This document shows positions 26,252-35,080 of a stretch of DNA of 64,000 nucleotides, piece by piece. Origin of the DNA: Paenibacillus ihbetae (GTDB lineage: Bacteria > Bacillota > Bacilli > Paenibacillales > Paenibacillaceae). The notes beneath the pieces were generated by a model. The model was not told where the DNA came from. It searched no databases and was given only the letters and a program-made list of their open reading frames with translations. The stretch's first letter is position 1; each line of letters opens with the position of its first letter. The translations under genes were made by a program, and so were the position numbers. Location: the NCBI RefSeq assembly GCF_002741055.1, contig NZ_CP016809.1, positions 1,696,501-1,760,500 of the forward strand. The letters are read 5' to 3'.

Positions 26252-26854
26252 ATGATTAAGCGTAGAAGAAAGACCGTGGTCCTCCTGGCCGCCTTGCTCC
26301 TCGCCATATTTTATATGCAGATGCAAACCGCAATACCCGGCATCATCAACGATATGGATTTTGATCTGGATAACAAAGAAAAGCCGGCAATCACCGGTCT
26401 CCACCCTTATGTGCTGAAGCAAAAAAACGAGCTTGTCCGCCTCACCAAGCAGCGGGGCATCACGATCATCATCACCGACGGATACCGGAGCCATGAAGAA
26501 CAGACCCGGATTTACAATCAGGGACGGACAACCGAGGGCGATATCGTTACGAACGCCAAAGCCGGCCAATCCCTCCACAACTACGGGCTCGCCATTGATT
26601 TTGCCTTGAAGCTCGAGGATGGCAGCGTCATCTGGGATATGGAATACGACGGTAATGGCAATGGCAAATCCGACTGGATGGAAGTGGTGACCATCGCCAA
26701 AGAGCTCGGGTTCGAATGGGGCGGCGATTGGGACAAATTCCCTGACTATCCGCATTTGCAGATGGATTTCGGACTGACGATCCGCGAACTTCAGCGCGGC
26801 AAGCTTCCCGATCCGGATATCCATGAGTATTCGGAAGGGACGAAATCGAAATAA
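26252..26854 (+). CDS. M15-family peptidoglycan peptidase, CwlK-like
   Basis: A 200-residue protein with an N-terminal signal anchor (VVLLAALLLAIFYMQMQ) and a VanY/M15 zinc-peptidase domain. The zinc-site signatures are SLHNYGLAIDFAL and, near the end, FPDYPHLQMDFG; DGYRSHEEQTRIYNQG precedes them. The combination matches L-alanyl-D-glutamate or D,D-peptidases such as CwlK. The ATG at 26252 starts MIKRRRK; its ribosome site is weak, and an in-frame GTG at 26216 is an alternative. Confidence 0.87.
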   Translation: MIKRRRKTVVLLAALLLAIFYMQMQTAIPGIINDMDFDLDNKEKPAITGLHPYVLKQKNELVRLTKQRGITIIITDGYRSHEEQTRIYNQGRTTEGDIVTNAKAGQSLHNYGLAIDFALKLEDGSVIWDMEYDGNGNGKSDWMEVVTIAKELGFEWGGDWDKFPDYPHLQMDFGLTIRELQRGKLPDPDIHEYSEGTKSK

Positions 26855-26905
26855 CAGTGCCGTGCATAGCAGGGCTGGTCAGGTTCGGAAGGTATCAATT
26901 AAGAC

Positions 26906-26940
26906 AAGTCACATGCGCTGATGTACGTATGTGACTTTTT
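26906..26940 (+). terminator. Terminator of the CwlK-like gene
   Basis: AAGTCACAT pairs with ATGTGACTT across a 14-nt loop and runs into TTTTT. Confidence 0.85.
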
Positions 26941-27000
26941 GCTGTTTTAGGAAGTATGGGATTCGGAAAATCCGTCCTGATAGAGGAAAATCAACTTTTT

Positions 27001-27276
27001 TTATTTATAAATGGCAAGAAGCTGGGAACGGAATCTATTCTGCGTTGAGACCACATATATTCTCTGGAAATACTTCGCTAGCTTTATGAGCGTCGTGCCC
27101 TCGGCAACGTCCTCTTCGTCCCAGCCCAAACATACAAACGTAAAGCTTTCATCGGAAAGCAGTAATTGCTGCTGTAAATAATGAATGACCCCCATTTCCT
27201 CATGATCAAGGACAGCCGCCTGAACGTCTTCTTCCCGGGGCTGATAGCGATAGATCTCCGCAGCACCGCCCTCCAA
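27001..27276 (-). CDS. 91-aa hypothetical protein
   Basis: The TTG start is preceded by AAGGGGGG. The product begins MEGGAAEIYRYQPREEDVQ and is mixed alpha/beta (FTFVCLGWDEEDVAEGTTLI, YFQRIYVVSTQNRF). No recognised domain, signal peptide or membrane span. Reasonable length and a ribosome-like site support a gene, but only moderately. Confidence 0.5.
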   Translation of the reverse strand: MEGGAAEIYRYQPREEDVQAAVLDHEEMGVIHYLQQQLLLSDESFTFVCLGWDEEDVAEGTTLIKLAKYFQRIYVVSTQNRFRSQLLAIYK

Positions 27277-27399
27277 TTTACCCCCCTTTTGATGATCTAT
27301 GAAAGAATTGATAAACGGATTTAGGCGCGAATCGACGTACAGGCTATGGCTTAAGATTATTCGATGAGCAGCCTTTGTGCAAATTTTTCCAAAATAGAC

Positions 27400-27428
27400 T
27401 TGACATGCCCTGCACGTTTTGGTTATAT
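27400..27428 (+). promoter_or_regulatory. SigA promoter of the GntR/ABC operon
   Basis: A perfect -35 TTGACA (27400-27405) is followed after 17 bases by TTATAT (27423-27428). Confidence 0.75.
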
Positions 27429-27452
27429 AGTCATATATATAAGCATATAACC
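27421..27452. promoter_or_regulatory. Inverted repeat, probable GntR operator
   Basis: GGTTATAT and ATATAACC are perfect inverted arms separated by 16 bases. The left arm overlaps the -10 element, so binding would block transcription. The GntR regulator gene begins 27 bases downstream; autorepression is likely. Confidence 0.6.
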
Positions 27453-27478
27453 TTTACAGAAACATCATTGGCAAGGCG

Positions 27479-27874
27479 GTGATTCGCATTAGCGGCTCGA
27501 TATATCCGGATAACAAGCCCTTGTTCCTCCAGATCAAGGAAAAGATCGAAGACCAGATCGTGAACGATCAGCTGCTTGAAGGAGAGCAGATCCCTTCCAC
27601 GACGCAGCTGTCGAGCTTTTACAAAATCAATCACATTACGGTCTTGAAGGGGATCAATCTGCTCGTTGAATCCGGGCTCATTTTTAAAAAGCGGGGTGTC
27701 GGCATGTTTGTTGCGGAAGGGGCGAAGGAGCAGCTGCTTCGGACCCGGAAAAATGCATTTGCAGATGATTACGTAATGCCTATGGTACAGGAGGCCGATA
27801 AGCTCGGTCTGTCCACGGAAGAGTTGTTTGAGATCATCACCCAAGTAAAGGAGCGTGACGCCCATGAATCTTGA
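27479..27874 (+). CDS. GntR-family regulator, YtrA type
   Basis: A 131-residue regulator with an N-terminal winged-helix GntR domain (PLFLQIKEKIEDQIVNDQLL, IPSTTQLSSFYKINHITVLK) and only a short C-terminal tail. This is typical of the YtrA subfamily, which controls adjacent ABC exporters and binds a promoter palindrome. The GTG start follows CAAGGCG, a weak ribosome site. It overlaps the ABC ATPase gene by a few bases. Confidence 0.9.
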   Translation: MIRISGSIYPDNKPLFLQIKEKIEDQIVNDQLLEGEQIPSTTQLSSFYKINHITVLKGINLLVESGLIFKKRGVGMFVAEGAKEQLLRTRKNAFADDYVMPMVQEADKLGLSTEELFEIITQVKERDAHES

Positions 27875-28742
27875 TGTCGAATTCGATCGGGTCTCCATTC
27901 GCTACGGGGACGTTGAGGCCGTAAAGGATGTGTCCTTCCGATTGGACGGCGGGAAGATTTACGGCCTGCTCGGACGGAACGGCGCAGGCAAAACCTCGCT
28001 GCTGTCCGCGCTGGCTTCGTTTCGCGAGCCATCATCAGGCACGGTGAAGGTAGGCGGCGAGCAGCCGTTTGAAAATGCAAAAATTATGCGGGAGGTCTCC
28101 TTCCTCTATGACATCGACTACAAGGACGAGTCGGACAAAGTGAAAGCGGCGATCGAGACGGTGGCCGGATATCGGCCCCGATTTGATACGGAATACGCCC
28201 TCGGGCTGGCACGCAAATTCAATCTGCCGCTGGATAAACCGCTTAAGGAGCTCTCGAAAGGCATGCAGTCGGCTTTCAACGTGACGATCGGGCTTGCCAG
28301 CCGCTCGCCGGTAACGATTCTGGACGAGGTGTACCTGGGCATGGATGCACCCACCCGGGAAATTTTCTACCGGGAGCTGCTCGAGGATCAGGAGCGGCAC
28401 CCGCGGACGTTCATTCTGTCCACGCATCTCGTGTCGGAGATGGATTATTTGTTCGAGGAAGTCATTATCATCCATAAAGGCCGGTTCATCCTCCAAGACG
28501 ATTACGAATCGTTAACCTCCCGCGGCGTTTCGATTACGGGACCGGCGCAGAAGGTGGACGAATTCACGTCGGGACTCAACGTGCTGAATGTTCAACAGCT
28601 GGGCTCCACCAAATCGGCCGTCGTCTACGGAGAGATGAGCGAGGAATCCAAGCATGCGGCGGGACGCGCGGGGCTTGAGCTGGGTCCGATCTCGCTGCAG
28701 GACTTGTTTATCCATATCACAGGGGAGGAGCAGGGAACATGA
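27864..28742 (+). CDS. ABC transporter ATP-binding protein
   Basis: A 292-residue ATPase with Walker A GLLGRNGAGKTSL, signature-like LSKGMQ and Walker B VTILDEVYLGMD, followed by a distal His in STHLVSEM. The ATG at 27864 follows AAAGGAG by ten bases. The signature LSKGM (instead of LSGGQ) and the degenerate DE-V-Y segment resemble YtrB-type ATPases. It overlaps the permease gene by four bases. Confidence 0.93.
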   Translation: MNLDVEFDRVSIRYGDVEAVKDVSFRLDGGKIYGLLGRNGAGKTSLLSALASFREPSSGTVKVGGEQPFENAKIMREVSFLYDIDYKDESDKVKAAIETVAGYRPRFDTEYALGLARKFNLPLDKPLKELSKGMQSAFNVTIGLASRSPVTILDEVYLGMDAPTREIFYRELLEDQERHPRTFILSTHLVSEMDYLFEEVIIIHKGRFILQDDYESLTSRGVSITGPAQKVDEFTSGLNVLNVQQLGSTKSAVVYGEMSEESKHAAGRAGLELGPISLQDLFIHITGEEQGT

Positions 28743-29449
28743 AACAACCAACGTCAGCCGCTTCGAGAATAATGATGGAGATGTTTTGGCACCAAGGCTC
28801 ATGGGCCATAGGATATCTGGTTATCGTGCTTCTGCTTAACCTCGTGCTTGGGATTGCCGGCAGCAGCAGCAACATCGGCCAGGACGATTTCTTCTCCATC
28901 ATCTACCGCTCGACCAAAGGCTTCATGCTGGTCATCGGCATTATATCTTCCTTCGGCTTCCTAAGCTTCTATGTGCGCCACGGCTTCACCAGAAGGGACT
29001 TCTTTAAAGGAGCCGCCTTGGCCGCCCTGCTGCTGTCCATTGCCTTTCCGCTCGTCGTCGGCCCCGTCAGCCTGCTGCTCTCGGCGATGAACGTTTCGGA
29101 CATCGGGAACTCTCCGGTTCTGCAGGTATTCGAGCACAACTGGTTCCTTGCCCTGGCGTCATTTGGCATCCAAATCTACGTATACTACCTGATGGGATGG
29201 ATGATCGGCTCCGGCTTCTACCGTCACGACTGGATTCGAGGTTTAGGCTTCATCGCCATAGCGATCGTTCTTGTCGGCTTCATGGATGCGCTGTGGCAAT
29301 TCGAACTCGCCTCGCTATGGGAACGCTGGATGCCTGCCTTCACCCTTAACATGCCGCTGTACGCTTCGCTTGCCGGGTCGGCTGTCATCATGGTTCTCGG
29401 GCTGGTGTTGATCCGCTTGTTGACACGCAAAGTGACGATTAAGCTATAA
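28739..29449 (+). CDS. ABC transporter permease, six-span
   Basis: A 236-residue protein with six hydrophobic segments (for example GYLVIVLLLNLVLGIAGSSS and LGFIAIAIVLVGFMDALW) and a C-terminal LVLIRLLTRKVTIKL. FYVRHGFTRRDFFKGA lies between spans. With the GntR regulator and ATPase it forms a three-gene operon. Related Bacillota systems respond to cell-envelope stress; the substrate here is unknown. Confidence 0.85.
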   Translation: MKQPTSAASRIMMEMFWHQGSWAIGYLVIVLLLNLVLGIAGSSSNIGQDDFFSIIYRSTKGFMLVIGIISSFGFLSFYVRHGFTRRDFFKGAALAALLLSIAFPLVVGPVSLLLSAMNVSDIGNSPVLQVFEHNWFLALASFGIQIYVYYLMGWMIGSGFYRHDWIRGLGFIAIAIVLVGFMDALWQFELASLWERWMPAFTLNMPLYASLAGSAVIMVLGLVLIRLLTRKVTIKL

Positions 29450-29503
29450 AAAAAATCGATAAATAAGCCGTCTCTCTTCGGGTGGACCATTCATCGCAAA
29501 AAA

Positions 29504-29555
29504 GCACGGCCGGCTCCCGCAGATTTTTTACATATCTGCGCGGAGCCGGCCGTGC
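29504..29555. terminator. Bidirectional terminator
   Basis: GCACGGCCGGCTCC pairs with GGAGCCGGCCGTGC, with an inner GCAGAT/ATCTGC extension, between convergent ABC operons. Confidence 0.85.
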
Positions 29556-29585
29556 TAAGTCTATATTCACCGTACCAAAATACAA

Positions 29586-30752
29586 TTACGAGGCGCTGCT
29601 CTTCTTCTTGTTATAAATATCGAAGGCGACGGCGGCAAGAAGGACCAGGCCCTTGATGCCCTGCTGCCAGTCGATGCCGAGTCCGACGAGGGACATGCCG
29701 TTATTCAGGACACCCATGACGAGGCCGCCGATGATTGCGCCGAAGACCGTACCGATACCGCCTGTCGCGGATGCGCCTCCGATAAAGCTTGCCGCAATGG
29801 CGTCCAGCTCAAAGTTCGTACCTGCACGAGGCGTTGCCGCGTTGAGACGGGCGGCAAACATCAGGCCGGAAATAGCCGCCATGACACCCATGTTGACGAA
29901 CACCCAGAATGTTACCTTCTTCGTCTTCACGCCGGACAGCGCAGCGGCCTTCTCATTGCCGCCAAGCGCATAAATATGGCGTCCCATCACGGTTTTGTTC
30001 ATCACGAAGGAATAGATGATGATGAGCACAAGCAGCAGAATCAGAATATTCGGCAGGCCGGCGTAGCTTGCCAGCATAAACGTAAAGGCATTAATAACGG
30101 CTGCCATCAGGACGAGTTTAAGCAGGAACAGGCCGCCTGGAAGCACGTCGAAGTTATACTTTTTCTGGGATTTACGGTCTCTCAGCTCATTGATGACATA
30201 AATCACCGTAAACGCGATGCCGACGAGAATCGCAACCAGATTGGTGCCGGTGTTGCCGAAATCCGGAACGAAGCCCGAGCTGAGCTTCTGAAACCCGCCC
30301 GGAAACGGCGAGATCGATTGCCCTTCCAGGACGATCATCGTCAGCCCCCGGAACAGCAGCATGCCGGCTAGGGTGACGATAAAGGCCGGGATTCTGACAT
30401 ACGCCACCCAGAAGCCCTGCCAGGCGCCGATCAATCCCCCGACGATCAAGGAGGCGATGACGGCGATAACCGGGTGCAGCTGCATATCAACCATCATCAC
30501 CGCGGCAACGGCGCCAACGAAGGCCGCCACCGAACCCACCGACAGGTCGATATGTCCCGTAATGATAACCAGTACCATGCCGATGGCCAGGATGAGAATG
30601 TAGCTGTTTTGCAGGATCAGGTTCGTAATATTGATCGGCTCAAGCAGCAGCCCGCCCGTAATGATCTGAAAGAAGATCATAATCAGGACCAAGGCGATGA
30701 TCATCCCGTACTGCCGAATATTGTTTTTGAATAATTTCATGAGCGTTTCCAT
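29586..30752 (-). CDS. gguB: Sugar ABC transporter permease, GguB/MmsB type
   Basis: A 388-residue permease of the RbsC/XylH branch with about ten spans. Family signatures are VLVIITGHIDLSVGSVAAF, AYVRIPAFIVTLAGMLLFRG and ALGGNEKAAALSGV. Its length and central insertion match the GguB subgroup that pairs with ChvE. The start at 30752 follows GAGGGGCTTAAG and lies two bases after the ATPase stop. It would import a monosaccharide. Confidence 0.9.
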   Translation of the reverse strand: METLMKLFKNNIRQYGMIIALVLIMIFFQIITGGLLLEPINITNLILQNSYILILAIGMVLVIITGHIDLSVGSVAAFVGAVAAVMMVDMQLHPVIAVIASLIVGGLIGAWQGFWVAYVRIPAFIVTLAGMLLFRGLTMIVLEGQSISPFPGGFQKLSSGFVPDFGNTGTNLVAILVGIAFTVIYVINELRDRKSQKKYNFDVLPGGLFLLKLVLMAAVINAFTFMLASYAGLPNILILLLVLIIIYSFVMNKTVMGRHIYALGGNEKAAALSGVKTKKVTFWVFVNMGVMAAISGLMFAARLNAATPRAGTNFELDAIAASFIGGASATGGIGTVFGAIIGGLVMGVLNNGMSLVGLGIDWQQGIKGLVLLAAVAFDIYNKKKSSAS

Positions 30753-30754
30753 GC

Positions 30755-32287
30755 TTAAGCCCCTCCGTTCTTGGTCATATATCTCATCAGCGTTTCCTGC
30801 GAAGCCTCTTCCTTGCTCACTTCCCCGGTGATCCGGCCGGCGTTCATCACATAGATCCGGTCGCAAATGCCGAGGATTTCCGGCAGCTCGGAGGAAATGA
30901 CCAGCACGCCTTTGCCTTCGTCCGCAAGCTGATTGATAATCGAGTAAATCTCGAACTTGGCACCCACATCGATGCCTCGGGTCGGCTCATCGAGAATGAG
31001 GATGTCCGGCTCGGAATAGATCCATTTGCTCAAAACCACTTTCTGCTGGTTGCCTCCGCTCAAATTGCCGGTTTTTTGCAATATGTTCGGCGTTTTGATC
31101 TTCAGCTTCCTGCGCATCTCCTCCGCAACGAGGATTTCCTCCCTTTCATCGATCACCATGTTCCTCGCCAGCTTCGGCAGCCCCGTAAGGGAGATATTCC
31201 GCTTAATGTCATCGATCAGTATCAGGCCGTAGTCCTTCCGGTCCTCCGTCACATAGGCAAAGCCGTTCGCAATTGCCTCGGTCACGGTCCGGTTCTGAAT
31301 GGCCTGCCCGTTCTTATACAGCTCACCGCTGATATTCCGGCCGTATGCCCTGCCGAACACGCTCATCGCAAGCTCGGTCCGGCCCGATCCCATCAGTCCG
31401 GCAATGCCGACGATTTCCCCGCGCCGAATATGGAGGTTCGCGCCATCAATCACTTTGCGGTCCGCCTGCAGCTCGTGATATACCGTCCAATCCTTGATCT
31501 CCAGGATGACTTCACCGATCCTCGGAGTACGCTCCGGGTAACGGCTCGTCAAATCCCGTCCGACCATCCCGCGGATGATGCGGTCCTCATTGACCTCTCC
31601 GCCGTGCATATCCAGCGTTTCGATGGTTTTGCCGTCCCGCAAAATCGTAATGGAATCCGACACCTTGGAAACCTCGTTCAGCTTATGGGAGATCAGGATG
31701 CATGAGATGCCCTGTTTCTTGAATTCCAGCATCAGCTGCAGCAGGTTTTCGCTGTCATCCTCGTTCAAGGCTGCCGTCGGTTCATCCAAAATCAACAGCT
31801 TTACTTTCTTCGAGAGCGCTTTCGCAATTTCGACCAGCTGCTGCTTGCCGACCCCGATGGTGCCCACCGGCGTGTTCGGATTTTCCGTAAGCCCGACCTT
31901 GCCCAGCAGCTCCTTCGCTCCGCGGATCGTCTCGTTCCAGTCCATGATGCCTTTGCGGGCCCGCTCATTGCCGAGATAAATATTTTCCGCGATCGACAGG
32001 TAAGGAATCAGCGCCAGTTCCTGGTGGATAATGACGATGCCGAGGTCCTCGCTGTCCTTAATGCTTTTGAATTCGCATACCTTGCCCTTGAACAAAATAT
32101 CACCATCATAAGTACCGTGCGGATACACGCCGCTCAGCACCTTCATCAGCGTGGATTTGCCGGCGCCGTTCTCCCCGCACAAGGAATGGATTTCGCCTTC
32201 GCGAATCTTCAGATTCACGTTATCCAGCGCCTTCACGCCTGGGAACGCTTTCGTTATGTTCCGCATTTCAAGAATGTATTCCGACAT
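30755..32287 (-). CDS. gguA: Sugar ABC transporter ATPase with two nucleotide-binding domains, GguA type
   Basis: A 510-residue fused ATPase. Domain 1 has Walker [13 protein letters not shown] and Walker [13 protein letters not shown]. Domain 2 has the altered loop [16 protein letters not shown], signature [14 protein letters not shown] and [13 protein letters not shown]. This is the RbsA/XylG/GguA layout. Spacing to its neighbours indicates one operon with the binding protein and permease. Confidence 0.93.
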   Translation of the reverse strand: MSEYILEMRNITKAFPGVKALDNVNLKIREGEIHSLCGENGAGKSTLMKVLSGVYPHGTYDGDILFKGKVCEFKSIKDSEDLGIVIIHQELALIPYLSIAENIYLGNERARKGIMDWNETIRGAKELLGKVGLTENPNTPVGTIGVGKQQLVEIAKALSKKVKLLILDEPTAALNEDDSENLLQLMLEFKKQGISCILISHKLNEVSKVSDSITILRDGKTIETLDMHGGEVNEDRIIRGMVGRDLTSRYPERTPRIGEVILEIKDWTVYHELQADRKVIDGANLHIRRGEIVGIAGLMGSGRTELAMSVFGRAYGRNISGELYKNGQAIQNRTVTEAIANGFAYVTEDRKDYGLILIDDIKRNISLTGLPKLARNMVIDEREEILVAEEMRRKLKIKTPNILQKTGNLSGGNQQKVVLSKWIYSEPDILILDEPTRGIDVGAKFEIYSIINQLADEGKGVLVISSELPEILGICDRIYVMNAGRITGEVSKEEASQETLMRYMTKNGGA

Positions 32288-32331
32288 TCGGGCTGCACCT
32301 TCCTTTTTCGTTTCGTACCCATAAGGCCGCT

Positions 32332-33417
32332 TTACTTCAAACCGATCTCTTCCTTCGTGTAATAGCCCGTATCCACAAGCTCCTTCTCGACATTGCTAGC
32401 GTCCACCGACACCGGTGGAAGGAGATATGCCGGCACGACCTTGACTCCGTTATCATAGGACTCGGTATCGTTCACCTCGGCCTCTTCGCCTTTTATCACG
32501 CTTTCGGCCATCTTTACCGCCTGTTCCGCCAGCTGGCGCGTATCCTTGAAGACCGTCTGCGTCTGCTCGCCGGCCACGATCGATTTGATCGAAGCAAGCT
32601 CTGCATCCTGCCCCGTAATGATCGGCAGCGGCTTATTCGGCGTACCGTACCCTACACCCTTGAGCGAGGAGATGATTCCGATGCTGATGCCGTCATAGGG
32701 GGATAAGACCGCATCCAGATTAGCGTTCGAATAATTCGCACTGATCAAATTATCCATCCGGGACTGAGCCAGCGCGCCGTCCCAACGGAGTGTCGCGATC
32801 TGCGCCATGGTCGTCTGCTTGCTGCGCACCACAAGCTTGCCGGAATCGATATACGGCTTCAGCACCGACATCGCCCCGTCATAGAAGAAGTACGCATTGT
32901 TATCGTCCGGCGAGCCGCCGAACAGCTCGATATTGAACGGTCCCTTGCCTTCCTTCAAGCCGAGCTTTTCTTCGATATATGAAGCCTGCAGCACCCCGAC
33001 CTTGAAGTTGTCGAAGGTCGCATAGTAGCTCAAGTGCTCGGTATTGCGGATCAGACGGTCATAAGCGATGACCTTGATCCCCTGATCATGGGCCTTCTTG
33101 ATGACATCCGTCAGCGTATTGCCGTCGATCGACGCAATCACGATGACATCCACGCCCTTGGTGATCATGTTCTCAATCTGGGCGATCTGGTTCTCAATCA
33201 CATCCTCCGCAAACTGAAGATCGGTCTTATAGCCTTTTTCCTGAAACAGCCGCTCCATGTTTTTACCGTCGGCCACCCAGCGCTCCGATGACTTGGTTGG
33301 CATCGCAAGCCCGACATAGCCTTTATTCGCATCGCCGGCATCCGTTTCGGCCAGGTTACAGGCCGTCAGGGCAACCAGCATGACCGCAATAAGAACACCC
33401 AGCATTCCTCTCTTCAT
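32332..33417 (-). CDS. chvE: ChvE-like multiple-sugar-binding lipoprotein
   Basis: A 361-residue periplasmic-binding-protein-like receptor. Its signal peptide ends in the lipobox LTAC. The ChvE-type core follows: [44 protein letters not shown] and SPYDGISIG. Agrobacterium ChvE binds several aldoses, so the sugar here cannot be fixed. GAAAGGGGAACAACCG precedes the ATG. It is the first gene of chvE-gguA-gguB. Confidence 0.92.
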   Translation of the reverse strand: MKRGMLGVLIAVMLVALTACNLAETDAGDANKGYVGLAMPTKSSERWVADGKNMERLFQEKGYKTDLQFAEDVIENQIAQIENMITKGVDVIVIASIDGNTLTDVIKKAHDQGIKVIAYDRLIRNTEHLSYYATFDNFKVGVLQASYIEEKLGLKEGKGPFNIELFGGSPDDNNAYFFYDGAMSVLKPYIDSGKLVVRSKQTTMAQIATLRWDGALAQSRMDNLISANYSNANLDAVLSPYDGISIGIISSLKGVGYGTPNKPLPIITGQDAELASIKSIVAGEQTQTVFKDTRQLAEQAVKMAESVIKGEEAEVNDTESYDNGVKVVPAYLLPPVSVDASNVEKELVDTGYYTKEEIGLK

Positions 33418-33445
33418 CGGTTGTTCCCCTTTCGAAAAGTTGGAT

Positions 33446-33460
33446 CGAGAGCGCTTACAT
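33446..33460 (-). promoter_or_regulatory. Possible cre site upstream of chvE
   Basis: The minus strand reads ATGTAAGCGCTCTCG, matching the CcpA consensus at 13 of 15 positions, about 30 bases from the chvE start. Catabolite repression of a sugar importer is expected, but two mismatches keep this tentative. Confidence 0.35.
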
Positions 33461-33624
33461 CCTTACCATCCGTAAAAGCCTCTCTGTATGAATCAGCATA
33501 CACCCGAGGATGGAAAGGGTCTTTCGACAGATGCAACCTTTTTTATAATTTTCATACTTTTGTGGCCGGATGCGTGCATTTATGAATGGAGGAAGGTGGA
33601 AAGGGAAATCCCGTAACCGTAAAC

Positions 33625-33652
33625 CTTAATCCTTAATCCGTTATCCATAATC
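33625..33652. repeat. Short heptad repeat, four units
   Basis: CTTAATC, CTTAATC, CGTTATC and CATAATC run in register, with related CGTAAC sequence before them. The 33461-33696 interval shows nothing else recognisable. Confidence 0.6.
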
Positions 33653-33696
33653 CATTCACTACGCCGGGGTTTCTCTGTGCAAAGTATCCCGAAAAG

Positions 33697-33741
33697 AAAA
33701 AAATGTCCCTGCTTCGATGGGAGCTCCAACGAAACAGGGAC
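33697..33741 (-). terminator. Terminator of the YesN-type regulator gene
   Basis: GTCCCTG-cTTCG pairs with CGAAaCAGGGAC, followed by T7 on the minus strand. Confidence 0.8.
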
Positions 33742-33844
33742 TTCTGTTATTATGCGGTAAACTCAGTAGGAATTGGGAATTAGCAATCGCTGCCTGTGGC
33801 GGCTGCTCGGCAAACGATAGAATCCTCACGGTATCCCCGCTTCC

Positions 33845-35080
33845 TTAACTGCCCTTCTCTTCCTGAAAAGCGAGGCCCTTGCGATAGCCGTTCGGCGACA
33901 CGCCCATCACCTTCTTGAAAGCTGTGCTGAAATAGTGCTGGCTGTCATAGCCGGTCCGCTCCGCGATTTCAAGAATGGACAGATCGGTGCCATTCAGGAG
34001 CTGGATCGCCTTCCGGATGCGGGTCTGGGTGATGAAGACGACGAACGACGTGCCCAGCTCCTTCTTAAGGGTACGGCTAAGATAAACCGGCGACACCTGC
34101 AGCGCCGCGGCCAAAGACTCCAGCGTCAGCTCCGGATCGGCGTACTGCTCCTGGATCAGCTGCCTGGCCCGGCGAACCAGCGGAGACAGCTGGGCGTCCC
34201 GGAGCACCGCTTCCCGGCATGCCTCATACGCGGACGTTATTCCTCCGCTGTCTTCCCGAACCTGCTCGAGATGCATTTGGATCGAAAGCTTCAAATATTT
34301 CTGAACCGCCTGCTCGGCGTCCGCACACGTCTTCGCGGGAACTTCATCCCACAGCAGCATACCGATATGGCCTGTTCGGTCGCGGAACAGTACATGGGCA
34401 GCCGGCTGCAGCAGCTCGCCGATAATGTTCTCCATGGCGAACAGATACAGCTGCCGGTCGCTCTCCTTCATTAGCGGCTGCGGTACGGTCAGCTCGGGCC
34501 ATCTTGCGATGCCTGCCTGAACGGGCAGCTTTGGCGGCAGGCCGAGGAATTCCAGCTGCTCCACGGCTTCCGACTCTTCAAGCTGCCCGTCAATCCACTC
34601 CTGACAGAAACGCTCGCGAAGGAGCGGGATGTTCTTCTCGATCTGTTCCGATGCCTTCTTCAGGTAGTTGTCCTGAATATGGCGCTCGTCCAGCTCTTCC
34701 TTAACGCCGCGCAGGACTGATACAAGATGATCGGCATTCACCGGCTTCAAAATATAATCCTTCACGCCAAGCCGGATCGCTTCCTGTGCATATGCGAATT
34801 CGTCATGCCCCGTGATGATCACGAAACGGCATTCGGGACGTTCCTCCTTCAGTCTCTTCATCAACGAGATGCCGTCCATGAACGGCATATTCATATCCAC
34901 AAGCGCGATATCGATGGCGCGGCCGAGTGCAAGCTCAAGCGCCTCCTCGCCGTCTTCCGCCTCGGCAGCCACCTCCATGCCGAGCGAAGCCCAATCCACC
35001 GCATCCCGTATCCCCTCGCGGATGATCGGCTCATCGTCGGCGATGAGCACTTGGTAAAATATCGGGTTAGCCTTGATCAT
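33845..35080 (-). CDS. YesN-type response regulator (REC plus AraC HTH)
   Basis: A 411-residue regulator. The receiver domain has LIADDEP acid residues and the phospho-Asp in ALVDMNMPFMDG, with DYILKPV completing it. A long linker domain follows, then a C-terminal AraC-type HTH (LESLAAALQVSPVYLSRTLK and EIAERTGYDSQHYFSTAFKK). Its start overlaps the kinase stop. It should activate the chvE-gguAB genes just downstream. Confidence 0.92.
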   Translation of the reverse strand: MIKANPIFYQVLIADDEPIIREGIRDAVDWASLGMEVAAEAEDGEEALELALGRAIDIALVDMNMPFMDGISLMKRLKEERPECRFVIITGHDEFAYAQEAIRLGVKDYILKPVNADHLVSVLRGVKEELDERHIQDNYLKKASEQIEKNIPLLRERFCQEWIDGQLEESEAVEQLEFLGLPPKLPVQAGIARWPELTVPQPLMKESDRQLYLFAMENIIGELLQPAAHVLFRDRTGHIGMLLWDEVPAKTCADAEQAVQKYLKLSIQMHLEQVREDSGGITSAYEACREAVLRDAQLSPLVRRARQLIQEQYADPELTLESLAAALQVSPVYLSRTLKKELGTSFVVFITQTRIRKAIQLLNGTDLSILEIAERTGYDSQHYFSTAFKKVMGVSPNGYRKGLAFQEEKGS

